Below, in pieces: positions 22,112-26,381 of a DNA stretch of 26,381 nt. This stretch comes from Ga0077554 sp046590885 (GTDB lineage Bacteria; Pseudomonadota; Gammaproteobacteria; Ga0077554; Ga007554), in NCBI GenBank assembly GCA_046590885.1, contig JBKJTS010000089.1, forward strand, positions 1 through 26,381. Reading direction: 5' to 3'. Position 1 is the stretch's first letter, and the number at the start of each line of letters is the position of its first letter. Below the pieces are notes generated by a model that was not told the DNA's origin, made no database searches, and saw nothing but the letters and a program-made list of their open reading frames with translations. The position numbers were made by a program, and so were the translations under genes.

Positions 22112-23938
22112 TCACACTGCATTTTCACATAAAGACACTGGCTCAGGCGACGCAAACTGCATGCGATGCAAACTGGCATAATGACCACCGCGCGCCAGCA
22201 ACTCAGTATGCTTGCCCTGTTCAACAATCCTCCCTTGATGCAACACAATAATCATATCGGCGCGCTCAATGGTAGACAAACGATGTGCAATCACCAGCGT
22301 GGTGCGATTGCGCACTAATTTAATTAATGCTGCCTGAATATACCGCTCTGATTCGGTATCTAATGACGCTGTGGCTTCATCTAAAATCAAAATCGGCGCA
22401 TCTTTCAGCAAGGCGCGGGCAATAGCCAAACGCTGGCGCTGCCCGCCTGACAATAACACGCCCTTTTCACCAATCATGGTCTGCAAACCTTGAGGTAACT
22501 GGCGAATAAATTCCATGGCATGAGCTGATTCGGCCGCACGTACAATGTCATCCTGCGTGACTTTGTGCAACGATCCATAGGCAATATTATTGGCAATCGT
22601 GTCATTAAACAGTGTCACATCCTGTCCGACCAACGCCACCTGATCACGCAAATCATCCAAGACAATTTCACGAATATCGTGTCCATCAATAATTACACTA
22701 CCCATCTGCACATCATAAAAACGCGGCAACAAACTTACCAGGGTAGACTTACCGCTACCGGAACGCCCCACGAATGCAATGGTTTGGCCAGGCTCGGCCT
22801 TGAAGTTGATATTCTCCAGTACCCTGCCCTTTGAAGCATCGTAGGTAAATGAAACATTGTTGTATTCGACAATACCCCGCGCACGCAGCATGTGTACTGT
22901 GCCGGTGTCTTTTTCAAGATCCCGATCCAGCAATTCAAAAATGCTTTCAGAAGCAACAATGCCCCGTTGAATAGAGGAGTGTACGGTCGTGAGACGTTTG
23001 ATGGGGGCCAATAACATCATCAGCGCCACAATAAATGACATAAACGTGCCCACAGTAATGGTTGCCAGCATCGAATCAAGCGTTGCCAGGAAAACGATGC
23101 CAGCCAGAGCGCAGGCTGCAAGAAATTGAATAAATGGCACGCTTGCTTCACGCGTGGCGGTCATTTTCATATTTTGCCGACGATTGGCTTCGTTGATTTC
23201 CTCAAAATGATCAGCTTCATATTTCTGACCACCAAAAATCTTGATAACACGCTGTCCTTGAATGGCATCTTCAGCCGCTTGCGTGACACCGCCCATACTA
23301 TTCTGGATACTGGCACTAATCCGGCGAAAACGCTTGTTTACATAGATCATCAGAACTGCAATAAATGGCCCGATCACCAGAAAGATCAACGCCAGCTTCC
23401 AGTTAAGATAAAACATCCAGGACAACAGACCAATAATGGTCAGGGTATCGCGGATAATAATGGTGACAGAATTGGTAGAGGCTTGTGAAACCTGCTCTAC
23501 ATCGTAGATCAATTTTGAAATCAATTGCCCGGATGGATTACTGTCGTAAAAGGGCGCGGGCAAGCGCAACAGATGATTAAACATTTGGCGGCGCATGTCA
23601 TTAATAATCTGTCTGCCAACCCAGGCCATACCATAAGACGACAGAAAACCAGCTACGCCGCGCACCAGAAAGAGGCCGATGATCATCAGGGGAATCAGAG
23701 CGATGGTGGCGGGATCTTTCTTGACGAAACTGCCATCGAGCATGGGTTGCATCAGCGCCGCAAAACCAGTATCGGTGGCGGCAAAAAACACCATGGCAAT
23801 TACTGCCACCGAAAAGCGTTTCCAGTACGGCACTGCGTATTTCAACAGGCGACGGTAAACCATCGCGGCGCTTTTTTCAGGGTATTGCCCATTTAAATCA
23901 GGGGGTTTGCCGTTTGGATCAGCTAAATCAGCATTCAT
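22112..23938 (-). CDS. msbA: lipid A export ATP-binding/permease MsbA
   Basis: 608 residues from ATG 23938, one base after the exbD stop (TAACATG); the frame extends to 24007 inside exbD without need. A half-transporter: six-helix membrane domain (about 40-320) then an ATPase domain with Walker A GRSGSGKST (391-399), Q-loop Q439, signature LSGGQ (496-500), Walker B ILILDE (516-521) and switch H552. The dimer flips lipid A-core across the inner membrane. Coupling to exbBD upstream and lpxK downstream supports envelope function; the spacing implies one operon. Other ABC exporters look similar, but the context makes MsbA the best call. Confidence 0.95.
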   Translation of the reverse strand: MNADLADPNGKPPDLNGQYPEKSAAMVYRRLLKYAVPYWKRFSVAVIAMVFFAATDTGFAALMQPMLDGSFVKKDPATIALIPLMIIGLFLVRGVAGFLSSYGMAWVGRQIINDMRRQMFNHLLRLPAPFYDSNPSGQLISKLIYDVEQVSQASTNSVTIIIRDTLTIIGLLSWMFYLNWKLALIFLVIGPFIAVLMIYVNKRFRRISASIQNSMGGVTQAAEDAIQGQRVIKIFGGQKYEADHFEEINEANRRQNMKMTATREASVPFIQFLAACALAGIVFLATLDSMLATITVGTFMSFIVALMMLLAPIKRLTTVHSSIQRGIVASESIFELLDRDLEKDTGTVHMLRARGIVEYNNVSFTYDASKGRVLENINFKAEPGQTIAFVGRSGSGKSTLVSLLPRFYDVQMGSVIIDGHDIREIVLDDLRDQVALVGQDVTLFNDTIANNIAYGSLHKVTQDDIVRAAESAHAMEFIRQLPQGLQTMIGEKGVLLSGGQRQRLAIARALLKDAPILILDEATASLDTESERYIQAALIKLVRNRTTLVIAHRLSTIERADMIIVLHQGRIVEQGKHTELLARGGHYASLHRMQFASPEPVSLCENAV

Positions 23939-23939
23939 G

Positions 23940-24362
23940 TTAACGTGCCGCCTTGGTACGCTTGGTAGCCAGTGACAAATGTACAAAACCCAGTTGCCCT
24001 GCTGCATCCATCGCTGTCACTACGGCCTGGTGCGGCGTCTTGGCATCGGCACTAATCAGTAATGGCATGTCGCGCGATTCCCCAGCTGCCGCACCCAGTG
24101 CGCGCTTCAGGGTTTCAATCTGGGTATTCACCACCCGCTCTTGATTGATATAAAAATCACCTCGTACATCAATGGTGATTTCCAATATTTTTTTCTGTGT
24201 ATCGCGCACCTCCGGCGAAGCCTCCGGCAAGTCAACGGTAATTGCCGATTCTTTATTAAAAGTTGTTGATAACATGAAAAATACCACCAGCAACAACACT
24301 ACATCAACCAGGGGTGTCAGACTAAGCTCAAGCTCTTCCCGATGTTTGCTGCGAAATTTCAC
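23940..24362 (-). CDS. exbD: ExbD/TolR-family biopolymer transport protein
   Basis: 140 residues with a short cytoplasmic N-terminus, one TM helix (about 15-36) and a periplasmic domain. The proton-path Asp is D20 in PLVDVVLLLV. Start is GTG at 24362, overlapping the exbB stop by four bases (GTGA). ExbBD uses proton-motive force to power an outer-membrane or envelope process, usually via TonB, but no tonB is nearby. The link to msbA-lpxK is found in several gammaproteobacteria; its purpose is not established. Confidence 0.93.
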   Translation of the reverse strand: MKFRSKHREELELSLTPLVDVVLLLVVFFMLSTTFNKESAITVDLPEASPEVRDTQKKILEITIDVRGDFYINQERVVNTQIETLKRALGAAAGESRDMPLLISADAKTPHQAVVTAMDAAGQLGFVHLSLATKRTKAAR

Positions 24363-25036
24363 GCGCGTCTTGTTCCTGGGACTAATAGATTCGCGTCACG
24401 CCCAGATAAATCCACATTGCGTGTACGATCGCGGTCGCCATGCAGCATCTCAACCAGCTTAAGCGCCTCTTGCTCCATATAAACCACCAGCTCATCGACA
24501 CGGCCACGGAAATAGCGATAACAAATCAGGCTGGGGATAGCCACTATCATACCGGCCGCTGTGGTGATCAACGCCTCAGAAATGCCTCCCGCCAGCAAGG
24601 CCGGGCTACCCATGCCTTGCGCGCCGGAAATCACATTGAATGAACGAATGATACCCGTCACCGTGCCTAATAGACCTAACAATGGTGACACCGCTGCAAT
24701 CGTGCCCAGTGTATTCAGGTAGCGCTCCAGATCAAGCACCACATGCCGACCAACATCTTCAATGCTTTCTTTCATGACGGCACGGTCGTGATTACGATTA
24801 ATAAGACCCGCTGCAAGTACTCGCCCTAACGGCGAATCCTTCATCAGGCCTGCGATATGCACACCCTCCAGCTGATTATTCTTGACCCATTGCCAGACTT
24901 GCGGCACCAAATGTTGCGGGCATACTTTCTTCCGCTGTAATGCCCACAACCGCTCGCCGATAATAGCTACCGCAACCACCGAGCAAAGTAGAATGGGCAC
25001 CATCACCCATCCGCCCGCCTTAATAATTTCAAACAC
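24359..25036 (-). CDS. exbB: ExbB/TolQ/MotA-family proton channel protein
   Basis: 225 residues with three hydrophobic segments (about 10-30, 108-130, 148-172). LNTLGTIAAVSPLLGLLGTV and ISEALITTAAGMIVAIPSL are the MotA/TolQ/ExbB conserved helices. GTG start at 25036, an AAGGA lying ten bases upstream. First gene of the exbB-exbD-msbA-lpxK-Trm112-kdsB(-LMW-PTP) run; no clear promoter was identified in the 285 bp upstream, which carries a hairpin (25277-25299) and the inverted repeat 25221-25229/25309-25317. Confidence 0.93.
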   Translation of the reverse strand: MFEIIKAGGWVMVPILLCSVVAVAIIGERLWALQRKKVCPQHLVPQVWQWVKNNQLEGVHIAGLMKDSPLGRVLAAGLINRNHDRAVMKESIEDVGRHVVLDLERYLNTLGTIAAVSPLLGLLGTVTGIIRSFNVISGAQGMGSPALLAGGISEALITTAAGMIVAIPSLICYRYFRGRVDELVVYMEQEALKLVEMLHGDRDRTRNVDLSGRDANLLVPGTRRA

Positions 25037-25276
25037 GCTGAGTTATTCCTTAAGCTGGATTTTAGAAACCCGAGACCACTAATGCCATTTTTCAAATCTG
25101 AAAATAGGGAAAGGCAAAAATCATGCCTGCTCAGAGCCTATTCGGCTCATTCAATACCCTAATATACTTGAATTTACAATATCCTGCAGGCTGGGCAGGC
25201 TGTTGAAAGCCCAATTTTACGTAACTTGCCTCACAGGGATACTTTTTCAGCAATAAGTTAATCTCAAAAACGGCAT

Positions 25277-25299
25277 CTTCCGCCGTTGCGCGGCGGAAG
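25277..25299 (-). terminator. probable terminator of the DUF302 gene
   Basis: CTTCCGCC (25277-25284) pairs with GGCGGAAG (25292-25299) around a seven-base loop, about 22 bases after the DUF302 stop. On the minus strand ATGCCGTTTTTGAG follows, giving a T-run six bases after the stem. It separates DUF302 from exbB on the same strand. Confidence 0.6.
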
Positions 25300-25321
25300 C
25301 CACACTGTGCAAGTTACAGGA

Positions 25322-25720
25322 TCATACCGCCTCCAGCGCCGCTTGCAGTAAAGCGCGCACCTTACGTGCAATAGGCGCGACGTGAGCATTATCAATCATG
25401 CTCATTATCGGCTCAGGATCCATCGCCGAAATATGCACTTGTTGGTTAGCATCCTGATAAACGATGACATTACATGGCAACAACAACCCCACCTCAGGTT
25501 CCGTAGTAATCACCTGATGCGCCAAAGGTGGATTGCATGCCCCCAGAATCACATAGGGTGGCATTTCCACGCCAAGTTTTTGTTTCAGCGTTGCCGCCAC
25601 ATCAATGCGCGTGAGAATACCAAAACCCTTCTCTTTAAGGGTCTCTGTAACACGCGTTTCCGCCTGTTCTACACTCATGTTTACAATTTTACCAAAGCCA
25701 TAACTGTGAGATTGCAACAT
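25322..25720 (-). CDS. DUF302 family protein
   Basis: 132 residues, full length: YGFGKIVNMSVEQAETRVTE and LKEKGFGILTRIDV at the N-terminus, YVILGACNPPLAHQ in the middle, GLLLPCNVIVYQD, and MDPEPIMSMI near the end. These are the standard DUF302 blocks, with two conserved Cys (NPP and PCN segments). Function is unknown; no signal peptide here. ATG 25720 is eight bases after AAGGAG. It lies alone, divergent from the DUF2059 gene, and a terminator-like hairpin follows, so it is probably a single-gene unit. Confidence 0.93.
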   Translation of the reverse strand: MLQSHSYGFGKIVNMSVEQAETRVTETLKEKGFGILTRIDVAATLKQKLGVEMPPYVILGACNPPLAHQVITTEPEVGLLLPCNVIVYQDANQQVHISAMDPEPIMSMIDNAHVAPIARKVRALLQAALEAV

Positions 25721-25893
25721 ATCATTTACTCCTTGCAGAAGACGGGTGATGTAGGAGGAGCAAGTGTACTGTGGAAGGGGCTATAATATCGAGTTTATTG
25801 ACAATTTGCTCTCCATACAACACACTTATCCTGTTGTGATGTCGTCTCTATAGGCATCCAAAATATCCATACACCCTAAAAATTGAGGCGCTT

Positions 25894-26381
25894 ATGTTGA
25901 CTCGTATCCTGACTATTTCAATGCTTGTCGCAATACCACTATTTGCGCACGCCGACGAATTAACCAGCAGCAAAAAAGCAGATATTCTCAAGTTGATGGA
26001 AATTACGGGCAATGACAACATTCCCGCGCAGATTGCGGGTGCCATTACCCAAAACATGGCAACCGGTCTTAAGCAAGCGCGCCCTGAGATCCCATCCCGC
26101 TTTTATACTAATCTTGATAAAGATCTCACAGCACTTTTTAAAGAAAAAGTAAATGCCCCCGGCAGTCTCACGGACAAATCACTGGCCAGCTATAACAAAT
26201 ATTTTACTCATCCTGAACTGAAGGAAGTTCTGGCTTTCTACCAAAGTCCCACTGGTAAAAAAAGCATTACCAACATGTCACTCATTGTGAATGAAGGTAT
26301 GATGGAAGCACGTAAATTGGCCCAAAGCTTAGGTCCCGACATCGATCAGCGCATCAAAGCAGCTTTCAAAAAAGAGGGGAT
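25894..26381 (+). CDS. DUF2059 family exported protein, 3' end outside the window
   Basis: 162 codons plus two bases are visible from ATG 25894, five bases after GAGG, and no stop is reached. The N-terminus MLTRILTISMLVAIPLFAHA is a Sec signal peptide with likely cleavage after AHA, so the protein is periplasmic. ILKLMEITGNDNIPAQI opens the DUF2059-like helical region, and SYNKYFTHPELKEVLAFYQS followed by PTGKK is the conserved hallmark. Function is unknown. A TTGACA lies at 25798-25803 upstream, but its -10 is poor. Confidence 0.9.
   Translation, partial: MLTRILTISMLVAIPLFAHADELTSSKKADILKLMEITGNDNIPAQIAGAITQNMATGLKQARPEIPSRFYTNLDKDLTALFKEKVNAPGSLTDKSLASYNKYFTHPELKEVLAFYQSPTGKKSITNMSLIVNEGMMEARKLAQSLGPDIDQRIKAAFKKEG

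Noticed and set aside
25848..26057. 69-codon minus-strand frame over the DUF2059 start
   Set aside because: Antisense to a gene with a clear signal peptide and ribosome site.

Overview
The window looks like a chromosomal segment of a gammaproteobacterium. The evidence is gene order: rne diverges from rluC - HAD phosphatase - sppA, and on the other side of rne lies an exbB-exbD-msbA-lpxK-Trm112-kdsB-LMW-PTP run, an arrangement familiar from Pseudomonas and relatives (here with msbA inserted and without murB). A Pro-Arg-His-Lys tRNA cluster also fits. No species can be named from the sequence alone.

Layout. (1) 1-4511, all minus strand: a signalling cluster read as small unknown protein -> KaiC-like double ATPase -> GGDEF-EAL protein with a seven-residue repeat -> PAS sensor protein cut by the left edge. 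(2) About 5100-7520, minus strand: four short genes (VOC, SRPBCC, DUF1428, dihydrofolate-reductase/RibD-like), separated by attC-like sites, with no integrase visible. This is best read as an integrase-less gene-cassette array. (3) 7520-9480: a gene-poor stretch, then a plus-strand Xre/RES toxin-antitoxin pair with its own near-consensus promoter. (4) 9481-10036: four tRNA genes with encoded CCA, plus a good promoter. (5) 10238-15389, minus strand: MFS transporter, aroC, sppA, HAD phosphatase, rluC. (6) 15390-16495: a long gene-free region with hairpins and promoter-like sequences, the presumed rne leader. (7) 16496-19459: rne. (8) 19539-25036, minus strand: seven genes for lipid A/Kdo export and synthesis with an ExbBD-type motor. 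(9) 25322-26381: divergent DUF302 and DUF2059 genes, the latter cut by the right edge.

How the parts fit. The right half is conserved housekeeping: RNA decay and rRNA modification, shikimate end product, envelope proteolysis, and lipid A phosphorylation and flipping together with CMP-Kdo synthesis. The left half is accessory. The KaiC-like protein lacks the residues that cyanobacterial KaiC autophosphorylates and sits with c-di-GMP and PAS modules, so it is more likely a signalling ATPase than a clock. The cassette array, toxin-antitoxin pair and adjacent tRNA-Lys form a plausible hot spot for acquired DNA.
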